From CAWVWD01 sp965662365 (lineage in GTDB: Bacteria > Bacteroidota > Bacteroidia > Chitinophagales > Saprospiraceae), in NCBI GenBank assembly GCA_965662365.1, contig CBFIHR010000004.1, positions 47,438 through 111,437 on the forward strand: DNA of 64,000 bases. Direction: 5' to 3'. The notes beneath the pieces were generated by a model. It was not told the origin of the DNA. It ran no database searches and was given only the letters and a program-made list of their open reading frames with translations. Shown piece by piece: positions 6,967 through 16,189 of the stretch; position 1 is the stretch's first letter; each line of letters opens with the position of its first letter. The position numbers and the translations under genes were made by a program.

Positions 6967-9957
6967 TTAATCCATAAAACTCCCCAATTCTAAATGACCA
7001 CAGTGATACAAATGTTGTTTGTTATTACGAACAGGTTGCGTTGCTTCGCCACCGATTTTTGCGTCTAACATCTTTTGAATCAACCTTGCACGTTCTGTTT
7101 GAACTGCTGCACGTTTTGCGGCTTCTTGCTCCAAATCGTAATACAATACACCATCGACAAACGTTTTTTCTGCTCGTGCATAAACTGCCAAAGGGTTTGT
7201 TGACCACAACACAATGTCGGCATCTTTTCCAGCTTTTACACTTCCAACTCTATCGTCGATATGTAATAATTTTGCAGGATTTAGAGTCACAAATTTCCAT
7301 GCTTCCTCTTCTGACAAGCCGCCGTACATAACCGCTTTTGCCGCTTCTTGATTTAAGCGTCTTGCCATTTCAGCATCATCAGAGTTGAAGGCGACTGTCA
7401 CACCTTGCGAGTGCATCAATGCACCATTGTACGGAATCGCATCTAAAACTTCTGACTTATATGCCCACCAATCCGAGAATGAAGAACCACCAGCACCATG
7501 TTTTGCCATTTTGTCGGCTACTTTGTAACCCTCCAAAATATGTGTAAAAGTATTCAACACAAAGCCATGATTTTCAGCGACTTTCATCAACATATTGATT
7601 TCTGATTGTACGTAAGAATGACAAGTGACGAAACGTTCTTTATTCAAAATCTCTAATAAACAATCCATTTCTAAATCACGACGAGTATTAATCGGGTCGG
7701 CTTTCCTCGCTGCTTCGTACTCTCTTGCACGAGTAAAATGATCTTCATAAACTTGCTCTACGCCCATTCGAGTTTGTGGGAAACGGTTACGATAATTATC
7801 GCCCCAATTTGATTGTTTGACGTTTTCGCCTAACGCAAATTTGATAAAACCATCAGCGTTTTCAAACTTCATTTGTTCAGGTGTAGCTCCCCAGCGAAAC
7901 TTAATCAAGGCGGCTTGTCCACCAATCGGATTCGCTGAGCCATGCAGCAGTTGAGCGGTTGTCACACCACCAGCCAGCTGACGATAGATATTAATATCAT
8001 CAGAATTGACCACATCACCAATACGGACTTCTGCTGAAGAGTATTGCGTACCCTCGTTTACACCTCTGCTTATCGCAATGTGTGAGTGTTCATCAATAAT
8101 TCCTGAAGTCAAATGCTTACCAGTTCCATCTATTTCAATCGCTCCTCGTGCTTTTAAATCTTTACCAACTTTTTTGATTTTTCCTGCTTCGACTAAGACA
8201 TCTGTATTTTCTAAAATACCATCTGCTTCATTTGTCCAAACTGTCGCATTTTTAATCAAATAAGTTTCTTGTTTCGGTTTATTTTCCCAACCGAAAGCCG
8301 TAAACGGATAAGTCACCGCTCCTATTTTTTCGGTTGCTGCTTTTTGTCCATCGTTCTCTTGTTCCGATTTTTCGATGGCTTCGTAGCCCTTGATGTGTGT
8401 TGCCGACCAGTCAATCCAAGTTCCATCAGCTAAAGTTCCTCGTCCGGCCATATTTTCCGTCACCAAAGTTCCTGACAAAGCTGTGATACCATTTTCGTGA
8501 TTAAAACTCAAAGAAATCAAATCATTGTTAAAACGATGTTTTACTTTCAAAGTCGTACTATCGTCTATTTTTAAGGAGAATTTTAGTTTTTCTAACCCGC
8601 CAGAAACCGTCAAAGTATCCGAACGACCATTATAATTCAAGACATACGTTCCACGTAAATCTTTTGTATTTAATGCTTTCAAAACATTCGGTTGCCCTTT
8701 TACCCAGTTATGATGAATCATCATACCTTCTTCAAAAAGTCCGTCAGAAGTCACGATGAAGTTAGCGATTTTTCCCGCTTCGATGGTACCAACTTCATTG
8801 ATTACACCAGCTAATTTTGCAGGTGTGAAGGTCATTGCTTTCAACGCATCTTCTTCACTTAGTCCGTGTTTAATTGCTTTTTTGATATTTTTTAAATAGT
8901 CCGATTTGTTTTTCAAACCGTCTAACGTAAAGGCGAATTCTATGTTGGCTTTCGCCAATTGTGCCGGGTTTGTTGGTGCGAGTTCCCAATGTTTCATATC
9001 GGCTAAGTCGGCCTGTAAGGCATCAAAAGGATCTTGCACGTCAAATGCCGCCGGAAAGTCAACAGGAATCACCAAAGCGGCACCAGTCTGACGAATTGCG
9101 TCCAAACGCATATATTCATCGCCATTGCCTAAGTAAATATAATTGACCCCAAATTCCTTAGCGATTTTATCCGCACGTAATATTTCCAAACGGTCACGAA
9201 CACGGAAAAACTGCGGCAAAGCAGCATTTTTATTCCAGGCTTCTAACGATAAGTTTTTGGTCTGTTTGTAACCACTTCTTTTATACCAGTCTGCATCTAA
9301 ATACGTCTGACGCAATAAGGCAATTGAACCCATCAACGACGATGGATAAGATTGCGTTGAAACGCCTTTAGAAAATGAGAAAAATTGTCCAGCTTCTGCT
9401 TTTAAAATCGCACTATGTTCTTTCGTATTCGATAACAAAGTAAATGCACCCGTTCCACGGTTGATACCATCTTGCTGATGTGTCAACACACCGCCGAAAC
9501 CATATTTGCGTAAGCCTTCGGCTGATTTGTTATCGACCTTAAAGTCTGCTGCTGCACTAAATTCTGGCTTTAGTGCTTCGTTCCAAAGGAAAGCACCAGC
9601 TTTATTTGACAACATTTGTGGCTGCATACGAGAACGGCTGCCAACTGCTTTCGCTTTTTCTAATCCATATTGATTATATAAATCGATAAAAGATGGATAA
9701 ATATGTTTGCCATCTAAATTGACCACAATAGCACCTTTGGGTACAACAACGCTAACACCAACCGCTTCGATTTTTCCTTCTCGAATAACAAGTGTTGCAT
9801 TTTCTAACGTCTGCTTGTATGAAGTGTGAATCGTTGCATTGATGAACGCATACAACCCTTCTCGATGGTCAGCAGTACCATTTTGAGGGAAGGTCGGTTG
9901 TGCGAAAACACTGATAGCAAACCATACACAAGTCAGCGAGGTAATTAGTTTTTTCAT
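6967..9957 (-). CDS. Secreted tandem amidohydrolase (inactive N-half, active C-half)
   Basis: 996 aa; signal peptide 1-19. Two amidohydrolase-superfamily modules are separated by a beta-rich stretch (about 435-520). The N-terminal module (about 35-425) has the fold's entry and exit motifs, but the metal site reads IDLYNQYG (91-98) with no HxH. The C-terminal module (about 565-945) is intact: HSH (H624, H626), H780 in CHSYV, H806 in THILEG and D860/D861 in FNSDD supply the metal and catalytic ligands. The C-module is therefore the probable hydrolase (imidazolonepropionase/dipeptidase-like branch), acting in the periplasm or at the surface on an unknown cyclic amide or peptide. It lies upstream of the 430-aa paralogue of its own N-half. 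Confidence 0.8.
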   Translation of the reverse strand: MKKLITSLTCVWFAISVFAQPTFPQNGTADHREGLYAFINATIHTSYKQTLENATLVIREGKIEAVGVSVVVPKGAIVVNLDGKHIYPSFIDLYNQYGLEKAKAVGSRSRMQPQMLSNKAGAFLWNEALKPEFSAAADFKVDNKSAEGLRKYGFGGVLTHQQDGINRGTGAFTLLSNTKEHSAILKAEAGQFFSFSKGVSTQSYPSSLMGSIALLRQTYLDADWYKRSGYKQTKNLSLEAWNKNAALPQFFRVRDRLEILRADKIAKEFGVNYIYLGNGDEYMRLDAIRQTGAALVIPVDFPAAFDVQDPFDALQADLADMKHWELAPTNPAQLAKANIEFAFTLDGLKNKSDYLKNIKKAIKHGLSEEDALKAMTFTPAKLAGVINEVGTIEAGKIANFIVTSDGLFEEGMMIHHNWVKGQPNVLKALNTKDLRGTYVLNYNGRSDTLTVSGGLEKLKFSLKIDDSTTLKVKHRFNNDLISLSFNHENGITALSGTLVTENMAGRGTLADGTWIDWSATHIKGYEAIEKSEQENDGQKAATEKIGAVTYPFTAFGWENKPKQETYLIKNATVWTNEADGILENTDVLVEAGKIKKVGKDLKARGAIEIDGTGKHLTSGIIDEHSHIAISRGVNEGTQYSSAEVRIGDVVNSDDINIYRQLAGGVTTAQLLHGSANPIGGQAALIKFRWGATPEQMKFENADGFIKFALGENVKQSNWGDNYRNRFPQTRMGVEQVYEDHFTRAREYEAARKADPINTRRDLEMDCLLEILNKERFVTCHSYVQSEINMLMKVAENHGFVLNTFTHILEGYKVADKMAKHGAGGSSFSDWWAYKSEVLDAIPYNGALMHSQGVTVAFNSDDAEMARRLNQEAAKAVMYGGLSEEEAWKFVTLNPAKLLHIDDRVGSVKAGKDADIVLWSTNPLAVYARAEKTFVDGVLYYDLEQEAAKRAAVQTERARLIQKMLDAKIGGEATQPVRNNKQHLYHCGHLELGSFMD

Positions 9958-10128
9958 AATAAGGTTGATTTTGTTTATACTGTATTAAAGTAGAAGTAAT
10001 CGTATATTCTATTGAATTGTTTAGATTTTTGTCTGCTCTACTTTTTTCTTAAAGGTTGTAAATATACAGTATGTGTTTGAAATTTAGGAAGGTTGATGTA
10101 TTTTAATAGATTTAAATGAATGCAGATT

Positions 10129-10572
10129 TTATAATTCGTGGTATTCCTTTAGGTCTTTGAACAGGCTAAAACCGAATAGTGGGGATAATTCAATAGTTTG
10201 AATTGTTTTTTTGTTATAATTAATCAATCGCATCGGGTTTGGAATGACCGAAATAGAATCCCCAACTTCTAATTGGTTTTTAATATCGAATACAAATTCG
10301 GCTTTATCACCTTTAATGACACAAAAATAAACGGCTTCTGTTTTTCTGACATCATAATGAGTTGGAGTTGCTTCTGAAATATCTACCGACAGTAAACGAC
10401 AATGGTTAGGCATAAGTGTATTTTGGGTTATGACACCTGAAAATTTCACATTCAAATTTTCTAAATGCTGATTAATTTTTTGTTGGTGAATGTATTGTAC
10501 TGAAATAAAGGCTGTTATTACAATAGCAACTGCTGCAACTAAATACCAAACTTCTTTAAAAGCATTCCACAT
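10129..10572 (-). CDS. Membrane-anchored protein of unknown function
   Basis: 147 aa; not recognised. One N-terminal membrane helix (about 8-27, YLVAAVAIVITAFISVQYI) is followed by a 120-residue, probably beta-rich extracytoplasmic part (VKFSGVITQN, KTEAVYFCVIKGDKAEFVF, VGDSISVIPNPMRLI). The phrase 'GDSISVIPN' recalls small beta-barrel membrane proteins in which a glycine-rich turn follows the helix, but that is only a resemblance. It stands alone between two larger spacers. The start ATG at 10570-10572 gives a sensible membrane anchor. Confidence 0.6.
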   Translation of the reverse strand: MWNAFKEVWYLVAAVAIVITAFISVQYIHQQKINQHLENLNVKFSGVITQNTLMPNHCRLLSVDISEATPTHYDVRKTEAVYFCVIKGDKAEFVFDIKNQLEVGDSISVIPNPMRLINYNKKTIQTIELSPLFGFSLFKDLKEYHEL

Positions 10573-11272
10573 TTGAATAAGTATTTTGAGATTGATAAAA
10601 CTTGAAAATATAAAAAAGTTGTTGTTTTTGATTCTATTGTCTGTTTTTTATCAAGAGAAGAAGTATTAACAGCTGTTTAGGAAGGTTAGAAAAGGTAGTA
10701 AACAAGACTCAACTGTAAGATGGTTTGTTAAGATTCGTCAAAAGTTGAGACCAAAATAGATAAGTCCATTCATATAATATTGGAAATCTAAGTTTTTCAT
10801 TATAACTTGCAGCGGATTTGAAGAAAAGAATATGTAACTAATTAAGAATCACGGAATAATCATACGCAAATATTTAGATAAAAAATTATCGAGCAACGGA
10901 ATATAATAGACGGAAAGTAATAATTACCTATCAAATTAATAGCAGAAAATAGAAAGTAGTCAAGTAAAAGCTTAGGAAAAGCAGAGAATATTTGCAGGAA
11001 AATTAAAGCGACCAGAGAAAGTCATTACTCTAACTCCTCAAAGAAAAGTATCTCCCTTTTATTAATTAGGAATTATGGGTCGGGAATTAGGAAACCGTTC
11101 TAATTCACACAAAATTAATTAATTTCTTTTTTTACCACTTTCAGTACAGTCATTAACGGGTTTATTATTTTCAATATAAAGAAAAACTTATGAGGTTTTG
11201 AAAACCTCGTAGGCTTAGAGTACAGTATAGAAATAACAGTGATTAATAATATAAATAAAACAAATTTTAACA
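10573..11272. other. Intergenic region, 700 bp, upstream of pnp
   Basis: No ORF of useful length and no tRNA-like fold is seen. rpsO, which precedes pnp in many bacteria, is not here. A short perfect hairpin at 11192-11208 lies 64 bp before the pnp start. I found no exact TAnnTTTG element. Confidence 0.5.
11192..11208 (+). promoter_or_regulatory. Leader hairpin upstream of pnp
   Basis: gaggtttt and aaaacctc form an 8-bp perfect stem with a one-base centre, 64 bp upstream of the pnp ATG. In other phyla pnp mRNA is autoregulated through a leader stem cleaved by RNase III. Whether this hairpin has such a role is inference. Confidence 0.4.
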
Positions 11273-13567
11273 ATGGGAGCTAAAAAAATTCCTACTACTG
11301 TTTCCTTCAATTTGCCGTCAGGCGATGAAGTGATTATAGAAACAGGTAAATTAGCGACGCAGGCTGATGGTTCGGTCGTAGTACGTCAAGGTAATACCAT
11401 GATTTTTGCCTCTGCGGTTTCTTCAAAAACGCAGCGTGAAGGTCAGTCATTTTTTCCACTATCAGTGGATTATCAAGAGAAGTTTGCAGCGGCAGGACGT
11501 ATTCCTGGTAACTTCTTCAAGCGTGAAGCAAGATTATCGGATAATGAAATCTTGACTTCTCGTATCGTTGACCGTGTGATTCGTCCATTGTTTCCTGATG
11601 GATATATGAACGACACACAAATCATTCTTAACTTAATTTCAGGGGAAGAAGATACAATTCCTGATGTCTTAGCCGGTTTAGCTGCTTCAGCTGCTTTAAC
11701 GATTTCTGATATACCTTTTGCAGGGCCGATTTCAGTTGTTCGTGTAGCTCGTATCAATGGCGAGTTTGTTGCGAATCCTAAGAAAAGTCAATTAGCGGAA
11801 GCTGATATAGATATCGTTTTGGGAGCAACGATGGAGAATGTGATGATGGTTGAAGGTGAAGCAAAGGAATGCTCTGAAGAGGATTTAGTGGCTGCTATTA
11901 AAGTTGGACACGATGCGATTCAGGCTCAATGTCAAGCACAGTTAGACCTTCGTGAGATGGTTGGAAAGCCGAAACGTGAAATCGAAGTTTATGTTGAGAA
12001 CGAAGAAATCGAAGCAGAAGTTTTAGAAATCGTTAAGGAGGATATTGTCGCTATCGCAAAAGGTGCTTTACCGAAGCAAGATCGTAAAGAAGGATTTGAA
12101 AAAGTCAAAGAGAAGTTAATTGAAACCTTCACGGAAAGACATGGTGAAGAGTTCATGGAGGATAAACAAAACGTAGATTGGATTTATCGCTACTTGGGTA
12201 AATTCAAGAAAAGTTTAGTTCGTGATGTTTTATTAGATGAGAATGTTCGTTTGGATGGTCGTAAGCCTGAAGATATTCGTCATATTTGGACGGAAACAGA
12301 TTATTTACCATCTGCTCACGGTTCTGCTATTTTTACTCGTGGAGAAACTCAAGCTTTAGCAACGGTTACTTTAGGGTCTAAGTTAGACCAAAAAATGAGT
12401 GATAATGCGTTGGATTCTTTCTACGAAAGTTTCTATTTGCATTACAACTTCCCTGCATATTCTGTAGGTGAAACCAAGCCGATGCGTGGTCCTGGTCGTC
12501 GTGAAGTTGGTCATGCGAACTTGGCTCAACGTTCATTAAAGCAAGTAATTCCTGCAGATGTACCTTACACAATTCGTATTGTCTCGGATATTATGGAATC
12601 AAACGGTTCATCTTCAATGGCAACTGTTTGTGCTGGTTCAATGGCATTAATGGATGCAGGTATTAATATCAAAAGTAATGTCTCGGGTATCGCTATGGGT
12701 TTAATTACAGATGGCAAACGCTTCTCTGTATTAAGTGATATTTTGGGTGATGAAGATGCGATTGGTGATATGGATTTCAAAGTAACAGGTACTAAAAACG
12801 GTATTTGTGCTTGCCAGATGGATATTAAAATCGATGGTTTACCGTATGAAGTATTGATCAAAGCCTTGTCACAAGCTCGTGAAGGTCGTTTACATATCTT
12901 AGAATTGTTAGACGCAGATATCGAAGCAGCTCGTGCAGACTTGAAACCGCATGCACCTCGTATGGTGAAGATGGAAGTTGCTCGTGACTTTATCGGTGCG
13001 ATTATTGGGCCTGGTGGTAAAGTGATTCAAGGTATTCAACGTGAACACGGTATTGTAATGAATATCGAAGAAGTTGATGATCATGGAGTGGTAACGATTT
13101 CTGGTAATAATCAAGAAGGGGTCGAAGCTGCAATTGCTATCGTAAAAGGTATCACAACCGTTCCTGAAGTCGGTCAAGAATATGATGGAAAAGTTGAAAA
13201 ATTAGAATCATTCGGGGCTTTCGTAGAGTTCTTACCTGGAAAAACTGGTTTGGTACATATTAGCGAAATCTCTTGGCATCGTGTGGAGAACTTAGAAGAC
13301 GAAATCTCTGTCGGTGATTCAATGCGGGTGAAAATCCTGGAAATCGACCAACGTTCAGGTAAATTCCGTTTATCACGCAAAGTATTGATGGAAAAACCAG
13401 AAGGTTACGTGGAAAAACCTCGTGGCGAACGTCGTGATTCTTTCAGTCGTGACCGTAGAGGTGGCGGCCGTGATGACCGCAGACGTGACGATCGTAGAGG
13501 TGGAGGCCGTGACGATAGAAGAGGCGGACGCAATGACCGTAGAGGTCGTGATGATCGCAAACGTTAA
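11273..13567 (+). CDS. pnp: Polynucleotide phosphorylase
   Basis: 764 aa. This phosphorolytic 3'-5' exoribonuclease makes nucleoside diphosphates from RNA 3' ends and is central to mRNA decay. Domains in order: RNase PH domain 1 (about 15-145, with FFKREARLSDNEILTSRI), helical PNPase domain (about 240-320), RNase PH domain 2 (about 325-540, with MRGPGRREVGHANLAQRSL and DILGDEDAIGDMDFKVTG), KH domain with the GxxG loop IIGPGGKVI (about 555-615), and S1 domain (about 625-695, GKTGLVHISEI). The last 60 residues form an Arg/Gly/Asp-rich low-complexity tail (repeats of RDDRR and GGGRDD), longer than in E. coli. It is monocistronic, with a 5' leader hairpin and a strong terminator. Confidence 0.97.
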   Translation: MGAKKIPTTVSFNLPSGDEVIIETGKLATQADGSVVVRQGNTMIFASAVSSKTQREGQSFFPLSVDYQEKFAAAGRIPGNFFKREARLSDNEILTSRIVDRVIRPLFPDGYMNDTQIILNLISGEEDTIPDVLAGLAASAALTISDIPFAGPISVVRVARINGEFVANPKKSQLAEADIDIVLGATMENVMMVEGEAKECSEEDLVAAIKVGHDAIQAQCQAQLDLREMVGKPKREIEVYVENEEIEAEVLEIVKEDIVAIAKGALPKQDRKEGFEKVKEKLIETFTERHGEEFMEDKQNVDWIYRYLGKFKKSLVRDVLLDENVRLDGRKPEDIRHIWTETDYLPSAHGSAIFTRGETQALATVTLGSKLDQKMSDNALDSFYESFYLHYNFPAYSVGETKPMRGPGRREVGHANLAQRSLKQVIPADVPYTIRIVSDIMESNGSSSMATVCAGSMALMDAGINIKSNVSGIAMGLITDGKRFSVLSDILGDEDAIGDMDFKVTGTKNGICACQMDIKIDGLPYEVLIKALSQAREGRLHILELLDADIEAARADLKPHAPRMVKMEVARDFIGAIIGPGGKVIQGIQREHGIVMNIEEVDDHGVVTISGNNQEGVEAAIAIVKGITTVPEVGQEYDGKVEKLESFGAFVEFLPGKTGLVHISEISWHRVENLEDEISVGDSMRVKILEIDQRSGKFRLSRKVLMEKPEGYVEKPRGERRDSFSRDRRGGGRDDRRRDDRRGGGRDDRRGGRNDRRGRDDRKR

Positions 13568-13605
13568 TTAAAAGCATAGATATTATTCGATAATATTCGA
13601 TATAC

Positions 13606-13639
13606 AAAGCCTTCTGATATTTATTTATCGGAAGGCTTT
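13606..13639 (+). terminator. pnp terminator
   Basis: A 14-bp stem (aaagccttctgata at 13606-13619 with tatcggaaggcttt at 13626-13639, one G-T wobble) is followed by a T-run. It lies 39 bp after the pnp stop. Confidence 0.85.
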
Positions 13640-13725
13640 TTTATTTTTCAATAAATCAATTGAGTACAGTGATTATTTGCGTTAGGCGAATAGTCATTAT
13701 TTTTTAATAATTATTACATAAAAAA

Positions 13726-13755
13726 TCCCGAACCTATCGTTAGATAAATTCGGGA
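13726..13755 (-). terminator. Terminator of the universal stress protein gene
   Basis: tcccgaa / ttcggga stem (13726-13732 with 13749-13755) with an inner tatc/gata pairing, followed on the minus strand by ATTTTTT. It lies 35 bp beyond the uspA-like stop. Confidence 0.75.
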
Positions 13756-13790
13756 GTGAATGTTTGATTCTATTTTTTATAATTGATTTT

Positions 13791-14636
13791 TTACAATATC
13801 TGTTCTGGAATCGCATAAACAGGAATTTTCTGTTGATACGTCATCTTCTTAGCATGAGAGAAACTAAACAACTCTTGGATAAAGTTGCGTTCGTGTGTCA
13901 CCATGACTAAAATGTCAATTGCATTGTTTTCAGCATAATTTGCTACCGTTTCGACCACGTCACTTCCCTCAATCTCGACAAAAGTCAATTCATCATGATG
14001 AGCATAGGCTTCTTTAAATGCTTGGATTTGCTTCGTAATCATACCGGTATGCGTTGTGTCAACATGAATGACTTCTACCTGTGCCCTCAAGGCATTTGCC
14101 AAAACTAAGACATTATTAATGACTTTATTGTCATCGGTAGAAAAATCAATCGTGACTCCGATTTTATCTATTCGACCATCAAAAGCCGCTTTTTCAGGAA
14201 TGACAATAACTGGACAAGATGCCTGTTCCATTACTTCGCCAGCATGTGTGCCAACAAATATCTCTTTCAAAACAGATGCGCCTTCTGTTCCCATAACGAT
14301 TAAGTCGTAGTTTTCAGTACGGGCAACATTTGCAATCGTCGTTGTCGTTTCACCTTCAACCATTGCATGATTGATTCTAATATGGCCACAATTATGTTCA
14401 GTAGCGACTTTTCTTAATGCAGGAATCGCTTGCTGATAATTTTCAAATTCATTCCAATCTAAGCCATCGTAAAATTCAGAAAGAGAAGCAGGCATTACAA
14501 AATCGCCCACATCGGGTTTTTGATAGGCGTGCAATGTCGTAATAGAGGCATTAAGCTGGTTCGCCAAATCTAAAGCATAAATGAACGCCTTTTGCGTTAC
14601 GTCACTGAAATCAGTTGGAAATAATATCTTTTTCAT
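13791..14636 (-). CDS. Universal stress protein, tandem UspA domains
   Basis: 281 aa; two UspA domains (1-148 and about 155-281). The first opens MKKILFPTDFSDVTQKAF and carries the ATP-binding pattern G-x2-G-x9-G(T) in MGTEGASVLKEIF followed by VGTHAGEV (about 117-136), so it probably binds ATP. The second domain (KIGVTIDFSTDDNKVINNVL) lacks a clear copy of that pattern (VMVTHERNF) and is probably non-nucleotide-binding. Cytoplasmic stress-response role by family. It is a monocistronic minus-strand gene with its own terminator. A TATATTTG -7 candidate and an 8-bp inverted repeat lie upstream, consistent with regulated expression. Confidence 0.88.
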   Translation of the reverse strand: MKKILFPTDFSDVTQKAFIYALDLANQLNASITTLHAYQKPDVGDFVMPASLSEFYDGLDWNEFENYQQAIPALRKVATEHNCGHIRINHAMVEGETTTTIANVARTENYDLIVMGTEGASVLKEIFVGTHAGEVMEQASCPVIVIPEKAAFDGRIDKIGVTIDFSTDDNKVINNVLVLANALRAQVEVIHVDTTHTGMITKQIQAFKEAYAHHDELTFVEIEGSDVVETVANYAENNAIDILVMVTHERNFIQELFSFSHAKKMTYQQKIPVYAIPEQIL

Positions 14637-14679
14637 GTTACACGGAGGTTTTAAATTTATATTAGAACTGTTAATACAA

Positions 14680-14687
14680 CAAATATA
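14680..14687 (-). promoter_or_regulatory. Candidate -7 element for the universal stress protein gene
   Basis: The minus strand reads TATATTTG (TAnnTTTG), 43 bp before the ATG. No TTTG sits at the -33 position. Instead an inverted repeat (gaaagtca 14692-14699, tgactttc 14712-14719) covers that region, as expected of an activator-dependent promoter. Confidence 0.45.
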
Positions 14688-14895
14688 AATGGAAAGTCAT
14701 TTTATAAGTGCTGACTTTCGTCAATCTATTTACTGATAACTGTTAATTAATAAAAAAAACGGTATAAATCACGACTTTTTGACTAATTATTACGTCTTAT
14801 ATATAAATAAGGAATCTTAATAATCTATATTTAGTATTTCTTTATAAAGTTGCATCAAAATAATAAAAAAAACAATTTTAATTAAATTTAATACT

Positions 14896-16086
14896 ATGAA
14901 AAAAAATGTACTATTGATAATTCCAATTTTATTATTCGGACTTATCACAAACGCTCAAATTACAGTAACAAATTCAGTATTTGCAACGACTAATCAATCG
15001 TTTGAAACTGCGATTATCAATGGTTTACAAAATGTAAACATCACACCTGCTGGCCCAAATCAAACTTGGGATATGTCGAACTTACAAGGTACACCAATCA
15101 ATTATACGGCTGCCGATGCTTCTGCTGGTACGTATTTTAGTTTATTTCCTACTTCGTCGATTATTTTACCGGAGTTTGGCGGAACAACTGGTGATGCTTA
15201 CGTACAAGTAGATGCGAATCAGATGTTAACAATTGGCATCGTTGCGACGATTGACGGTTTAGTATCGGACTTCCCTGTACCTTTAGGTCAGCCTCGTGTT
15301 GATTTGCAAACACCGATGAATTATAATGATGTTTCTGCAAGTTCTTTTGATTTTCAAGTCGCTTTAGATCCTCACAATCCTTCCGGGACGCAGTTAGATT
15401 CTATTATTACAGAGTTTGAAAATCAAGCCGGTGGTTTTGTGACAATCGATTCAATCAGACTTACTTTTAATACTAATCGTACAACAGAAGTTGATGCTTG
15501 GGGAAATTTAACAACTCCAACAGATGCTTATGATGTCTTAAGATTAAGAAAAGTCGATACGACAAATACGATTTTAGAAGTGAAAATTTCAGTATTAGGC
15601 TCACCAAACGTTTTATGGCAAGATCCTACTGATCCAAATGGTTTAAATGTTGACCCGGCAGCTTTAGAGTCTTTAGGTATCGGAATTGACACCATTATCA
15701 CTTACGAATTTTGGTCTGCAACGGAGCAACAATCAATTTTAACGTATGTAACTGACGGCAACGGAACACCAACTTATGGTCAGTACGCCCGGGCAGCCAG
15801 TAACACAAAAGGGATAATGGGATCGACCATAGAAGTCAACGCTTATCCAAATCCAGCAACGGATAATTTTACATTAGAAATGAAAAATTTCGAAGCAGGT
15901 GATTACACTTTGAAAATGTACAATATTATCGGAAAAGAAGTGAAATCCGTTCCGTTTCGCTACAATGGCGACACGAAAATGTTAGTACAAACGGGCGATT
16001 TGAACCACGGTACTTACGTTTATCGTATTTTGAATGATCAAGACGAGCGTTTGGTCACTCGTAGAATTGTCATTGTTCGTCCATAA
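14896..16086 (+). CDS. T9SS type A sorting-domain secreted protein
   Basis: 396 aa. Signal peptide 1-20 (MKKNVLLIIPILLFGLITNAQ). The central part (about 22-310) has no catalytic motif that I recognise, but it contains VDAWGNLTTPTDAYDVLRLRK (about 192-212). This matches a block in the other T9SS protein of this window (45871-47226: VDGWGQITTPYGTFNALRV), so the two are paralogues. The C-terminus (about 318-396) is a T9SS type A sorting domain: VNAYPNPATDNFTLEM, then GDYTLKMYNIIGKEV and HGTYVYRIL. The protein should cross the outer membrane by T9SS and be released or anchored at the surface. Function unknown. It is closed by a strong terminator. Confidence 0.8.
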   Translation: MKKNVLLIIPILLFGLITNAQITVTNSVFATTNQSFETAIINGLQNVNITPAGPNQTWDMSNLQGTPINYTAADASAGTYFSLFPTSSIILPEFGGTTGDAYVQVDANQMLTIGIVATIDGLVSDFPVPLGQPRVDLQTPMNYNDVSASSFDFQVALDPHNPSGTQLDSIITEFENQAGGFVTIDSIRLTFNTNRTTEVDAWGNLTTPTDAYDVLRLRKVDTTNTILEVKISVLGSPNVLWQDPTDPNGLNVDPAALESLGIGIDTIITYEFWSATEQQSILTYVTDGNGTPTYGQYARAASNTKGIMGSTIEVNAYPNPATDNFTLEMKNFEAGDYTLKMYNIIGKEVKSVPFRYNGDTKMLVQTGDLNHGTYVYRILNDQDERLVTRRIVIVRP

Positions 16087-16125
16087 TAAAATTAAGATTA
16101 GTAGATTTTTCTAAGTCTATTTTTC

Positions 16126-16169
16126 AAAAGTGAGTATTTTGCATCATGTGAAATACTCACTTTTTTTTT
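16126..16169 (+). terminator. Terminator after the T9SS protein gene
   Basis: aaaagtgagtattt / aaatactcactttt, a 14-bp stem with a 10-12 nt loop and nine Ts, 39 bp after the stop. Confidence 0.88.
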
Positions 16170-16189
16170 GAATAAACGATAAGATTATA

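Noticed and set aside
10573..11272. Possible rpsO or small RNA gene upstream of pnp
   Set aside because: No reading frame of S15 length or sequence and no recognisable RNA fold; only a short leader hairpin is supported.
11473..13380. Several minus-strand frames inside pnp
   Set aside because: Shadows of a clear pnp gene; no independent motif.
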